Notes: generated from the letters alone by a model not told the origin. 64,000 nt of DNA from Sphingomonas azotifigens NBRC 15497 (GCF_002091475.1 NZ_BCTR01000002.1:1-64000); one strand, 5' to 3'; counted from the stretch's first letter, positions 24,055-32,884 are shown. Numbers and translations: made by a program.

Positions 24055-25994
24055 GCCGCACCGCGCGCCCAGGGGAAGAATGGGTTCCGCGTCTCCGCAA
24101 AGGCGGGAATAAGGCTCGGGCAGTGGCGTTCCAGCACGGTGCGCAGGCTGTTGTCGGCGATATAGCTGAAGCCTGCGGGCGTATAGACCTCGGGCCGGAA
24201 ATCGGTGGTGTAGAAGCGATCGCTCTTCAGTCGGCGCGACGCCATCAGAATGAAGATGTGGAACACCGTATCGGAGAAGCCGAAGCCGACGGGCGTGCCG
24301 CCGTTGCTCTCGCACAGCGTGCCTATCAGCAAATCGACATGCTCGACATGGTCGTAGATGGCGGCAACCTCGCGGCACCATTGCTTGTTGGTGGAGAGCT
24401 CATCGAACGTTCGGGGTGCGGACATGCCCATCATCCGCCGGAACGCGCAGTAGCGCGGGATCCCCCGTTCGCGGTCGCGCAGAATGTCGATCGCGGCGAT
24501 GTCATTATAGACTCCCCCGGTTTCGTTGGCAGGGAGCTGGCGCAGGAAATTGGGATAGTTGTGCAGGACCAGCGCGCCCGGATGGCTGGTGGCCAGCGAA
24601 TAGACAATGTCGTCAAAGTCGATCCGGTCGTGGAGCGACGAGACCCGGCCATGCGAGACGCCGGCCATGTCGGTCTTCAGCAGTTCGACATCGTCCTGCG
24701 CGCGGCGGAACGAAAATTCATCCGGAATGAGCGAATGCATCCGGTAGCAGGCGACGAATTCTTCCGTCATCGAGAAGGGCGCGGCATGATGGTCGGTTTC
24801 CGATCCCATGATGCCCGAATTCTCTTCATTGTCGTCGAACCGCCCGAAGCCGCGGGTGAAATGCTCACCGGCAAGTCCCCACCAGTTGGTCCGCATGATC
24901 AGGCGACCCGTCGGCGAGTTCATCAGCGCCGGCGTCCATTCTGTCGTATGGATCTTGGCGATCAGCGCCGCATTCACCAGCCGCGCCTTCTGGAAGAGCC
25001 ACTCGCCGGACGCCTGCGGATAGTCGGCCTTCAGCCGGTCGACGATGGCGTTGTGCTCGCGGGCGAACAGGGTCTGGAACACCGACAGGCCGACCCACCA
25101 ATTGCCGCTGATGCCCGCCAACTCCTGCCCGGCGAAGCGCGCGCCTTCGACGTCGCCGATATCTTCCTTGGCCGGGCAGATCGGGAGGTGCCCCTTGCCC
25201 CGCAGCCCGAGCTTGCCGTCCGCAAGGAACTCCCCCGTTTCCGGGTCGGTGCGGATCAGCTTCTGCCGGCGGAGGCTCGATCCATAGATTTGCGAGCCGT
25301 CCCACCAATGGGTCTCGGTATTGGTGTAGGTGGCGGGGCGTCCCTCATCTCCCGGCTGTGCTGCGTCGGGAACGCCGCGCAGCACCCGCATCGGCGAGCC
25401 TTGCGGCCAGTCGTCCCCTGCCTCCAGGGGTAGTTCATACGGATTTTCCGTCGTGTTCTTCCCGTGGCTCATCCAGTCATGCACCATGAACTGGAGCCAG
25501 CCCGAAATGAGCACGTTAAGATGCGGTACGGGCACGAAGTCGCGACGGGCCAGCAACTGATTGCTGATCGTGCGCGGGTTCGGCTCCAGTAACGCCGCGC
25601 CCTCGCAGCCGAACGTCGCATTGATCGGAAAATTGCGTCCGAAGCGAACGCCGGCCATGCCCATCGCAGGATCACCAAGGTCGTTGTGGCTTCCGTCGGC
25701 GGTTCGCGCCGTCATGAAGTCCACACCCGGATCCGGCTCGGGTGCCTTGGGTCGCTGTAGCGGATAGGTATCGAATAGATTGGACCACCGCATGTTCACG
25801 CGCGTACCGAATAGCGTGATCAACTGTATCAGGAATGGCCACTTGTGCCATGGCGCAAAACGCGCGGTCATCCGTGCAATAACCCCTGCAACAGATTCCA
25901 AGGCTGTTTTCGCCAAAGCCCTTCCCCCCCCGGATCCGAGTCCCGGCAACCTACGACGAATAATTTCCAAATACAATCTAAGGCGTAGGGACAT
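24051..25994 (-). CDS. Animal-type heme peroxidase family fatty-acid alpha-dioxygenase-like enzyme
   Basis: A 647-residue member of the peroxidase/cyclooxygenase superfamily. The distal heme motif QFMVHDWMSHG contains His172. The proximal motif ACYRMHSLIPDEF contains Tyr417 and His420, laid out as in plant alpha-dioxygenases (QFMIHDW, YRMHxLLPD) where the Tyr radical starts attack on the fatty acid. Also visible are THWWDGSQIYGS and LFAREHNAIVDRLK, shared by bacterial and plant homologues. Length matches alpha-DOX (about 640). The expected reaction is O2 insertion into a fatty acid to give a hydroperoxide. It heads the cluster of eight genes running to 15804, and the 260 bases upstream are free of genes and probably carry the promoter. 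Confidence 0.87.
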   Translation of the reverse strand: MSLRLRLYLEIIRRRLPGLGSGGGRALAKTALESVAGVIARMTARFAPWHKWPFLIQLITLFGTRVNMRWSNLFDTYPLQRPKAPEPDPGVDFMTARTADGSHNDLGDPAMGMAGVRFGRNFPINATFGCEGAALLEPNPRTISNQLLARRDFVPVPHLNVLISGWLQFMVHDWMSHGKNTTENPYELPLEAGDDWPQGSPMRVLRGVPDAAQPGDEGRPATYTNTETHWWDGSQIYGSSLRRQKLIRTDPETGEFLADGKLGLRGKGHLPICPAKEDIGDVEGARFAGQELAGISGNWWVGLSVFQTLFAREHNAIVDRLKADYPQASGEWLFQKARLVNAALIAKIHTTEWTPALMNSPTGRLIMRTNWWGLAGEHFTRGFGRFDDNEENSGIMGSETDHHAAPFSMTEEFVACYRMHSLIPDEFSFRRAQDDVELLKTDMAGVSHGRVSSLHDRIDFDDIVYSLATSHPGALVLHNYPNFLRQLPANETGGVYNDIAAIDILRDRERGIPRYCAFRRMMGMSAPRTFDELSTNKQWCREVAAIYDHVEHVDLLIGTLCESNGGTPVGFGFSDTVFHIFILMASRRLKSDRFYTTDFRPEVYTPAGFSYIADNSLRTVLERHCPSLIPAFAETRNPFFPWARGAA

Positions 25995-26257
25995 CGATCG
26001 GATCAGAACACGACCGTATCGATCAAGCAGATGACGGGTGCGAAGGTATGGACTTCTCGGTCGTAAAGAATGCGTGACTAGTCCTTGTCTCCGCTGGATA
26101 TGTTTCGACTTTATGCCCCGGAGGCCAGAGCACGGTCCTGGTGGAAATCGGTAGCTTTAGGTTTTTCTTCGAGAGGATGCGGGCGGAATGGTCCGATCCG
26201 CGAGCGCTTCGCGATATCCACGCATTCGACCATTGACGGTGCGTCTACCGCTAAACG

Positions 26258-26595
26258 GGCGGGACTTTCTGAACCGCCCGCCCGTTCCAGCGCCTCCGCC
26301 ACCGCCGGCACCGGCGCGAGCCCGATCCGCAGACCCGGTTGACGGTCAGCGCCGGAACGCCGACCGGCAGGCCGCCGCCGATCGCCGCCTGGCGGGTAGG
26401 GTTCATGCGGTTGCCAGCCTGGATCACGTTGCCCAACACGACCGAGCCGACCCGTGCCGCATCGAGCCCCGTGCGGCGCAGCGCCTCGCGGACGACGGCG
26501 GCGCCAAGCTCGGTCGCGGGCACGTCCTTCAACGAACCGCCATAGCTGCCGATCGCCGTGCGTACCGGCTCGCAGATCACGATATCCCGCGCCAT
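26258..26595 (-). pseudogene. Acetyl-CoA acetyltransferase remnant with a large internal deletion
   Basis: From ATG at 26595 the frame gives MARDIVICEPVRTAIGSYGG and continues to ALTVNRVCGSG, the active-site Cys region of thiolase. It then jumps, with a frame change, to IGLAPVPAVAEALERAG, a segment that belongs about 200 residues further on. Homology ends soon after at about 26260. The catalytic His and second Cys are missing. The gene is non-functional. Intact thiolase activity for the beta-ketoadipate route is supplied by the gene at 50771. Confidence 0.75.
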
Positions 26596-26677
26596 TGCCT
26601 CTACTCCACCATCAAATTCTGAACGCTGGCAGCGGTCGGCCGCTCGGTTTCACGACCCCGCCGCTGCGATCCCTGGG

Positions 26678-27484
26678 TCACGCCGCGACGGTCTCCGCAG
26701 CGGCGCGGTAGCGCGGTGCCACCTCGCGGCGGGAAAGCTCGGAGGCCATGGCGAGCCGCGCCGCCTGCATCGCCTGCCATTTGCTTTCGTCCGCCAGCGG
26801 CGGGATGGTGACGGTCTCGCCGCGATCGAAGCCGAGCAGCGCGGCGTCGACCAGATCGCCCGCGTCCATCACCCATTCCGCCGGGAAGGAATCGACGTCC
26901 TTGCCCGAGCGCGCCCAGATTTCGGTTCGGGTCGCGCCCGGCAGCACCGCCTGGACGCGGATGCCCTTGTCGCCGACTTCCTTGGCGAGGCCCTGGCTGA
27001 GGTTGAGCAGGAAGGCCTTGGTGGCGCTATAGGTACCGTCGAACATCTCGGGCGCGAGCGCCAGCACCGACGACAGGTTGATGATGCCGCCCTTGCCGCG
27101 TTGCGCGAACGCCCGCACCGCGGCACCGGCCAGCAGCGTCGGCGCGGTCACGTTGATCGCGATCAGCCGCTCGATCGTCGCCGTCGGCGTGTCAATCAGC
27201 GTGCCCTCGAGCGAAATGCCGGCATTGTTGACGAGCAGGGTCAGCGTCTCGTCCTCGGCGATCCGCGCTTCGACCTTGGCCAGCTGCGCGCGATCGCTGA
27301 GATCGGCAGCCAGCACGTCGACGCGCACACCGGCCTCGGCGCGGAGGCGCGTGGCGAGCGCATCGAGCCGGGCGACATCGCGCGCGACGAGGACGAGGTC
27401 ATAGCCGCGATGGGCGAGGCGATCGGCATAGATCGCGCCGATGCCAGTCGAGGCGCCGGTGATGAGCGCAGTTCCTTGGGACAT
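26678..27484 (-). CDS. Short-chain dehydrogenase/reductase
   Basis: A 268-residue classical SDR. The cofactor motif ITGASTGIG is at residues 8-16, NNAG near 86, the catalytic Ser in NLSSVLALAPEM, and YSATK near 152. It resembles the DltE/YqjQ-like group acting on acyl or steroid-like substrates; the substrate is unknown. It lies 26 bases downstream of the HlyD-type efflux gene on the same strand, so it is probably co-transcribed with it and under the same TetR control. Confidence 0.85.
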   Translation of the reverse strand: MSQGTALITGASTGIGAIYADRLAHRGYDLVLVARDVARLDALATRLRAEAGVRVDVLAADLSDRAQLAKVEARIAEDETLTLLVNNAGISLEGTLIDTPTATIERLIAINVTAPTLLAGAAVRAFAQRGKGGIINLSSVLALAPEMFDGTYSATKAFLLNLSQGLAKEVGDKGIRVQAVLPGATRTEIWARSGKDVDSFPAEWVMDAGDLVDAALLGFDRGETVTIPPLADESKWQAMQAARLAMASELSRREVAPRYRAAAETVAA

Positions 27485-27510
27485 TAGTTTTCTCCTTGTT
27501 TGAAGCGGGG

Positions 27511-28674
27511 TCAGTGGGACAGCCGCACCTTGGCGGTGACGGACAGGCCGGGGCGCAGCGCCTGGTCGATGGCCTGTCCGGGGTCGAAGCGGATGCGCAC
27601 CGGCACGCGCTGGACGATCTTGGTGAAATTGCCGGTGCCGGGCTCGAAGGGCAGCAGCGAGAAGCTGGCGCCGGTGCCCGGCGCGAAGCTTTCGACATGG
27701 CCGGTCAGCGGATGGTCGAGCGCGTCGACGCGGATCGTCGCGGGCTGGCCGGGGCGCATGTCGCGGGTCTGCGTCTCCTTGAAATTGGCGGTGACGTACA
27801 GCGCGTGCATCGGCACCAGCGAGAGCAGCCGCGAGCCGGGCTGGACATAGTCCCCGACCCGCACCTGCCGGTTGCCCACCACGCCGTTCACCGCCGCGCG
27901 GATCAGCGCATGCCCCTGGTCCTGCCGCGCCAAATCGAGCGCGGCGACAGCGCGCAACCGCGCCGCCTGGGCCTGTTCGAGCGCGGCCAGCAGGCCGGGG
28001 CGCCGCGTCGCGGTGACCGCCGCCTGCTGCTCCGACACGGCGAGCAGGGCCTGCGCCTTCGCCGCCTCCTGCGCGCCACTCACGGCCTTGGTGCGGTAGG
28101 TCTCGGCATCGCGGGCGGCGACCGCGCCGGTCGCGACCAGCGCATCGTAGCGGCGGCCATCGGCTGCCGCGCGCGCCGCCTCGGCGGCGGTCGAGCGGAT
28201 CGCCGTGCGCGCGGCGGTCACCTGGGCGGCGGCGAGTCGCTGTTCCGCATCCAGGCTGGTAAGCGCAGCGCGTGCCGCAGCGATGTTGGCATCGGCATCG
28301 GCGAGATCGGCGCGCGCGCTCGCCGCCTTGGCGTCGAACTCCTCCGGGTCGATCCGTACCAGCGGATCGCCGGCACGCACGACCTGGTTGTCGCGCACAT
28401 ACACCGCGCCGACCAGCCCGCGGACCTTGGGCGCAACGGTGGTCGAGTCGGCCGCGACATAGGCGTCGTCGGTCGCCTCGACGGAAGGCCGCGCCGTGAT
28501 CCACAGCGCGCCGCCGCCCGCAACCGCCAGTGCCAGCGCGGACACGAGGATCACGCGCCTGCCGGGCAGGCGACGGCGCGGAGCTGCCGCCGTCGAGGAC
28601 GTTTCCGCCGGCCCGCTCGCATCGACCGGTCGCCGCAGTTCCACCACCTGTTCCCCGATCGGTTCCGCGCTCAC
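27511..28674 (-). CDS. HlyD/EmrA family membrane-fusion protein
   Basis: A 387-residue periplasmic adaptor of a tripartite exporter. It has a cytoplasmic tail of about 35 residues, one membrane helix (VILVSALALAVAGGGALWI, about 40-58), a biotinyl-lipoyl half (VAPKVRGLVGAVYVRDNQVV), a long alpha-helical hairpin (about 110-230, rich in Ala and Arg), the second lipoyl half (ALIRAAVNGVVGNRQVRVGD) and a beta-barrel end. It is divergent from the DHA2 permease gene, with the tandem operator-like repeat between them, and should join that permease and the outer-membrane factor into one pump. Confidence 0.88.
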   Translation of the reverse strand: MSAEPIGEQVVELRRPVDASGPAETSSTAAAPRRRLPGRRVILVSALALAVAGGGALWITARPSVEATDDAYVAADSTTVAPKVRGLVGAVYVRDNQVVRAGDPLVRIDPEEFDAKAASARADLADADANIAAARAALTSLDAEQRLAAAQVTAARTAIRSTAAEAARAAADGRRYDALVATGAVAARDAETYRTKAVSGAQEAAKAQALLAVSEQQAAVTATRRPGLLAALEQAQAARLRAVAALDLARQDQGHALIRAAVNGVVGNRQVRVGDYVQPGSRLLSLVPMHALYVTANFKETQTRDMRPGQPATIRVDALDHPLTGHVESFAPGTGASFSLLPFEPGTGNFTKIVQRVPVRIRFDPGQAIDQALRPGLSVTAKVRLSH

Positions 28675-28703
28675 TGGGCGCCTCCTTGCCGAAATGCCTT
28701 GCC

Positions 28704-28740
28704 TATATGACGATCATCATATTATATGACGTTCATCATA
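28704..28740. promoter_or_regulatory. Tandem operator-like repeat between efflux genes
   Basis: TATATGACGATCATCATA (28704-28721) is followed after one base by TATATGACGTTCATCATA (28723-28740), a spacing of 19 bases; 17 of 18 positions are identical. Each unit is itself partly palindromic (ATGA-CG-TCAT). It lies in the only gap between the divergent HlyD and permease genes and runs up to the permease ATG. A TetR-type regulator is encoded at the end of the permease operon, so this is its most likely operator. Binding is inferred. Confidence 0.6.
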
Positions 28741-30380
28741 TGTCGAGTCCCAATTTTGCTGGTTCGAAAGGAAGCGCGTTGGCCGGGTGGTTGCAGGCAC
28801 TGAGTCAGGACTGGTCGGCGAACCCGTCGGCGATGCCGACCGCGCGCAAGTTCCTGATCTTCGGCGTGATGGCCTTCGGCCAGTTCATGGCGCTGTTCGA
28901 CATCCAGATCGTCTCCGCGTCGCTCAGCGACGTGCAGGCAGGGCTCGCCGCCGGGCCGGACGAAGTCAGCTGGGTGCAGACCGCCTATCTGATGGCCGAG
29001 CTCGTGATGATTCCGCTCTCCGGCTATCTCGCCGGGGCGATGTCGACGCGGTGGCTGTTCGTCCTGTCGGCCGGCATGTTCACCTTCTCCAGCCTGATGT
29101 GCGGGCTGTCGTGGAACATGGAATCGATGATCGCCTTCCGCGCGCTGCAGGGCTTTACCGGCGGCGCGATGGTGCCCCTGGTCTTCGCCGTCGGCTTCAC
29201 CATCTTCTCCGGCAAGCAGCGCGCGCTGATCCCCGCCATCCTCGGCACGGTGAGCGTGCTGGCGCCGACGCTCGGCCCCAGCGCGGGCGGCGCGATCACC
29301 CAGGCGCTCGACTGGCGCTGGCTGTTCTTCATCAACATCGTGCCCGGCGTGATCGTGACGCTGCTCGCCGCGCAGATCCTGCGCATCGACCGCGCGACGC
29401 CGTCGATGTTCGCGCGGATCGACTGGAGCCATTTCGTCGCGATGGCGGTGTTCCTGGCCGGGCTCGAATATGTGCTGGAGGAAGGCCCGCGAAACGACTG
29501 GCTGGGCGATCCGGGCATCGCCGTCGCGGCCTGGTGCTCGGCGGTGGCGTTCGTGCTGTTCCTCGAACGCTCGTTCCGCTCGACCAACCCGCTGGTGCGG
29601 CTGCAGCCCTTCCGTCGCCCGACCTTTGCCTTCGCCTGCATCTTCAACTTCGTGATCGGCATCGGCATGTATTCGGCCATCTATCTGGTGCCGGTCTATC
29701 TCGCCCGGATCCGTGGCTATGACGCGCTCCAGATCGGCACCACGGTGTTCGTCGTCGGCGTTACCCAACTGCTCAGTGTGGTGATCAGCGCCTATCTGAG
29801 CCAGCGGGTGGACATGCGCTGGATGATCACCGTCGGCCTGTCGCTGTTCGCCTGGAGCCTGTGGCTTACCTCCGGCATGACCAGCGACTGGGGCTTCTGG
29901 GAGTTCTTCCTGCCCCAGGCGGTGCGCGGGCTGGCGCTGATGCTGTGCATCGTCCCCAGCGTCAACATGGCCCTGGCGGGCTTCGCGCCGACCGAGCTGC
30001 GCTATGCCTCGGGCCTGTTCAACCTGATGCGCAATCTGGGCGGGGCGATCGGCATCGCCGTCGTCAACACGCTGCTGCGCGACCAGGCCCGCATCGCCTC
30101 GACGCGGCTGGGCGAGGCGCTCGGCAGCCATCCCGGTGCCGCGACCGATGCGGTGGCGACGATCGCGCGCCGCCTCGGCCAGGTCGCGCCCGATCCACGC
30201 GAGGCGATGAGCATGGCGCAGGGCCTGTTCGCCCGGCTGGTGGGCCGCGAGGCGCTGACGATCGCGTTCGACGACGTGTTCCGCCTGCTCGCCTGGATGT
30301 TCCTCGCGGCGCTGGTGATGGTGCCCTTCTGCCGCCCGCCCGCCAATGCCGCCCCGCCCCCGCCGGATGCGGCGCACTGA
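28740..30380 (+). CDS. DHA2 family (EmrB-like) multidrug MFS permease
   Basis: A protein of about 546 residues with some 14 membrane helices. Motif A-like MSTRWLFVLSAGMF follows PLSGYLAGA, motif C appears as GPSAGGAITQALDWRWLFFINIVPG, and the opening FGVMAFGQFMALFDIQIVSAS is diagnostic of DHA2/EmrB permeases. It exports drugs or toxic organics by proton antiport with the HlyD protein and outer-membrane factor. The start is uncertain. ATG at 28740 lacks a ribosome-binding site and overlaps the operator repeat, whereas TTG at 28780 follows AAAGGAAG; either gives the full membrane domain. Confidence 0.88.
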   Translation: MSSPNFAGSKGSALAGWLQALSQDWSANPSAMPTARKFLIFGVMAFGQFMALFDIQIVSASLSDVQAGLAAGPDEVSWVQTAYLMAELVMIPLSGYLAGAMSTRWLFVLSAGMFTFSSLMCGLSWNMESMIAFRALQGFTGGAMVPLVFAVGFTIFSGKQRALIPAILGTVSVLAPTLGPSAGGAITQALDWRWLFFINIVPGVIVTLLAAQILRIDRATPSMFARIDWSHFVAMAVFLAGLEYVLEEGPRNDWLGDPGIAVAAWCSAVAFVLFLERSFRSTNPLVRLQPFRRPTFAFACIFNFVIGIGMYSAIYLVPVYLARIRGYDALQIGTTVFVVGVTQLLSVVISAYLSQRVDMRWMITVGLSLFAWSLWLTSGMTSDWGFWEFFLPQAVRGLALMLCIVPSVNMALAGFAPTELRYASGLFNLMRNLGGAIGIAVVNTLLRDQARIASTRLGEALGSHPGAATDAVATIARRLGQVAPDPREAMSMAQGLFARLVGREALTIAFDDVFRLLAWMFLAALVMVPFCRPPANAAPPPPDAAH

Positions 30381-30392
30381 GGAGACCGCGCC

Positions 30393-31799
30393 ATGCGCCT
30401 TGCCCCTGCCCTGCTCGCCGTCTCGGCACTGTCCGGCTGCGCCGCCGGCCGGGACTATACCCGCCCCGGAGTGGCGCTGTCCGCCGCCTATCATGCCCCG
30501 GTGCCCATCGCCGCGCCCGACGCGCAGTGGTGGCGCTGCTTCGGCGACCCCGTTCTCGACACGCTGGTGGAAACTGCGCTGGCGCAGAATCTCGACGTCG
30601 CGGCCGCCGCCGCGCGGGTCGACCAGGCCCGCGCCGCCGCCGGTGCCGCCGGCGCTGCCCTGCTGCCCCGGCTCGATCTCGCCGCCTCGGTCGACCGCAC
30701 CCGACAGTCGCTGCGCACGCCGGTCGGCGCGGTGGCGAACCGCCTCGACCTGCCGCGCGACTTTTCGCTCTACACGGTCGGGCCGCAGGCATCCTGGGAG
30801 CTCGACCTGTTCGGCGGCCTGCGTCGCGGGCGCGAGGCGGCCCGTGCGGACCTTACCGCCGCTGCCGCAGGCGCCGACGCGGTGCGGCTGAGCATCGCGG
30901 CGGAAACGGCGGACGCCTATCTCCAGCTTCGCGGGCTGCAGGCGCGATACGCCGTCGTCGCACAGCAGCTGGAGACCGAACGCAAGCTCGCCGCGCTGGT
31001 CCGCCAGCAGGCCGAACAGGGGCTGGTCGCCGAGCGCGAACTGCACCGCGTGCTGGGCGAAAGCGCCGGGATCGAGGCCAGTCTCGCCCCGCTCCGTGCT
31101 GCCATCGCCGGCCAGATCCACCGCCTCGACGTGCTGACCGGGCGCCAGGCGGGATCGGACCCGCTGCACCTCGCGACCGCGCAGGCGGTCCCCGACGCGC
31201 CCGATCCCGGCGGCAGCGCCATCCCCAGCGACCTCATGCGCCGCCGCCCCGATCTTGCCGCCGCCGAACGCCGGGTTGCCGCCAGCAATGCGCGGACGGG
31301 CGCGGCGCTCGCCGATTATTACCCGCACCTCGCGCTGAACGGGCTGCTCGGCTTCGCCAGCATCGGCACGGGCAGCCTGTTCACCAGCGCCGGCCTGCAG
31401 GCGAGCGGCGGCGCGGGGCTGCGCTGGCGCCTGTTCGACTTCGGCCGCGTCGATGCCGAGGTAGCGCAGGCCCGCGGCCAAGAGGCCGAGGCACTGGCGC
31501 AGTTTCGCGGCGCGGTGCTAAGGGCCACCGAAGAGGTGGAAACCGCCATCGTCCGCCTTGCCGAAACACGGACCGAAATTACCTTGCGCGAACAACAGGT
31601 CGCATCGCTCATCCGCTCGCGCGACCAGGCGCGGCAGGGCTATGCGGGCGGTGCGCTGTCGCTGGTCGACGTGCTCGACGCGGACCGCGCGCTGCTGGAG
31701 GCGACCGATCGCCTCGCCGCGGCCCGCGCCGAGGCCGCCCGCGCATCCGTCGCGGCGGTTCGTGCATTGGGCGGAGGATGGCAGACGAGGAGCGGATGA
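30393..31799 (+). CDS. Outer-membrane efflux factor, NodT family lipoprotein
   Basis: A 468-residue TolC-like outer-membrane channel. A lipoprotein signal with lipobox LSGC (Cys at about residue 16) is followed by GRDYTRP, typical of NodT-type RND/MFS outer-membrane factors. Two repeated helical hairpin regions (about 60-200 and 265-420) include AETADAYLQLRGLQARYAVV and the second-half IPSDLMRRRPDLAAAERRVA. It starts 12 bases after the permease gene and overlaps the TetR gene by ATGA, completing the tripartite pump with 27511 and 28740. Confidence 0.9.
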   Translation: MRLAPALLAVSALSGCAAGRDYTRPGVALSAAYHAPVPIAAPDAQWWRCFGDPVLDTLVETALAQNLDVAAAAARVDQARAAAGAAGAALLPRLDLAASVDRTRQSLRTPVGAVANRLDLPRDFSLYTVGPQASWELDLFGGLRRGREAARADLTAAAAGADAVRLSIAAETADAYLQLRGLQARYAVVAQQLETERKLAALVRQQAEQGLVAERELHRVLGESAGIEASLAPLRAAIAGQIHRLDVLTGRQAGSDPLHLATAQAVPDAPDPGGSAIPSDLMRRRPDLAAAERRVAASNARTGAALADYYPHLALNGLLGFASIGTGSLFTSAGLQASGGAGLRWRLFDFGRVDAEVAQARGQEAEALAQFRGAVLRATEEVETAIVRLAETRTEITLREQQVASLIRSRDQARQGYAGGALSLVDVLDADRALLEATDRLAAARAEAARASVAAVRALGGGWQTRSG

Positions 31800-32389
31800 G
31801 CGAAGCAACTACCCCCAAGGAGCGCACGCGCGCCCGCATCCTCGACGAGGCGGCCAAGGCGATGCGCGAGAAAGGCGCCGATGGCATCGGCGTCGCCGCG
31901 CTGATGAAGCGCGCCGGGCTGACGCATGGCGGCTTTTACGCCCATTTCGAGAATCGCGACGACCTGGTGGCGCATGCGGTGGATCGCATGTTCCAGGACA
32001 GCGACTTCCTACTGAAGCGCCATCTTGCGGAGAATGCCGCGGCCAAGGGCCTGTCAGAGCTCATCGACTATTATCTGTCGGACGAAACACGGAAGCGCAC
32101 CGATGGTGGCTGCCCGCTTCCCAGTCTGGGAGGCGAAGCAAGCCGGATGCCGGCCGCCGCCCGGCAGCGCTTCTCGGAAGGCATCCAGGCGTTTCGCGCC
32201 GCATTGGCCGCAAGCCTGACGGCGTTTGGTTCGCCTGACCCCGAGTCCTTGGCCGCCTCCGTCCTGGCCGAGATGGTCGGCGCAATGACCCTGGCCCGCA
32301 CCCTCGACGAGGATGCGGCAAGGGTCGCGTTGCGGGCATCGAGGGAGCAGTTGAAGCGCCGGATCGGGCTCCCCGCCCTATCCAATTGA
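31796..32389 (+). CDS. TetR family transcriptional regulator
   Basis: A 197-residue repressor. The N-terminal helix-turn-helix is at about 8-58 (TRARILDEAAKAMREKGADG, ALMKRAGLTHGGFYAHFENR) and is followed by a TetR_C ligand domain with the segment GGCPLPSLGGEASRMPAAAR seen in the YxaF/LmrA-like group. ATG at 31796 overlaps the outer-membrane factor stop; GAGGAG lies just upstream. An in-frame ATG at 31778 is possible. As the last gene of the efflux operon it probably binds the tandem repeat at 28704-28740 and represses both divergent units until a drug binds. Confidence 0.88.
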   Translation: MSEATTPKERTRARILDEAAKAMREKGADGIGVAALMKRAGLTHGGFYAHFENRDDLVAHAVDRMFQDSDFLLKRHLAENAAAKGLSELIDYYLSDETRKRTDGGCPLPSLGGEASRMPAAARQRFSEGIQAFRAALAASLTAFGSPDPESLAASVLAEMVGAMTLARTLDEDAARVALRASREQLKRRIGLPALSN

Positions 32390-32573
32390 AATTCTGCCAA
32401 TGGCCGAGCCGCTTAGGCTGATCGGCCGCATATCCGCCGGTGCGCTGCGAGGCAGCGCGGAGACTGCGACAAGATGGATGGCGATCGCCCCGACACCGGC
32501 TTTTACCCCAGGTAACGCGACAGGCGTCGAGACCCCGGCACTTGGATCGAACCTCGTTGCGGAAGGGAGAGCC

Positions 32574-32832
32574 TTGCACCACCGTCGAGTTTTCCAGCTT
32601 CTAGCGGCATCACTTGCGCCAGCGACGGCGCCCTAACGCTTGCGGCAGCGAGCGATCGGGCGGGATCGTCCTTGGTGCGCACCCGGGAAATCGGGCGCAC
32701 GACGCTGAGGACATCGGGCAAGCCGATCGCGATGCCCGAAGGGCAGATCGTGACCGTGGTCACGAGCTACCGCATCGGTCCGGGCGCCGCTTTGCCGTTG
32801 CACAAGCATGTCTATCCCCGCTTCAGCTTTAG
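32574..32832 (+). pseudogene. Broken cupin-domain protein (signal peptide and first cupin motif)
   Basis: One frame gives a signal-like start (HHRRVFQLLAASLAPATA) that ends in a stop. The next frame continues with RTSGKPIAMPEGQIVTVVTS and YRIGPGAALPLHKHVYPRFS, a first cupin motif (G(X)5HXH-like). Homology stops at 32830, exactly where the reverse-strand remnant of another gene begins. It therefore has a frameshift and lacks its 3' half. The metal-binding second motif is gone. Confidence 0.6.
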
Positions 32833-32867
32833 CCGAGCGTGCCGGGCAGGATATCCTTGAGGGCCAT
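32829..32867 (-). pseudogene. Twelve-codon remnant of an aldo/keto reductase start
   Basis: Behind a good ribosome-binding site (GGAGGG) an ATG at 32867 opens MALKDILPGTLG and then a stop. The phrase LPGTLG is the usual opening of aldo/keto reductases of the pyridoxal/L-fucose dehydrogenase group (LPxLGFGAAPLGN). The rest is missing because the cupin fragment on the other strand is joined here. The remnant lies just downstream of the monooxygenase gene on the same strand, so the pair was probably an operon before the deletion. Confidence 0.45.
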
Positions 32868-32884
32868 GATCGAATCCCTCCTGG

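Noticed and set aside
28722..31481. 919-codon minus-strand frame opposite the efflux permease and outer-membrane factor
   Set aside because: The plus strand encodes clear DHA2 and NodT proteins. The antisense product is an Arg/Gly/Ala-rich shadow without domains.
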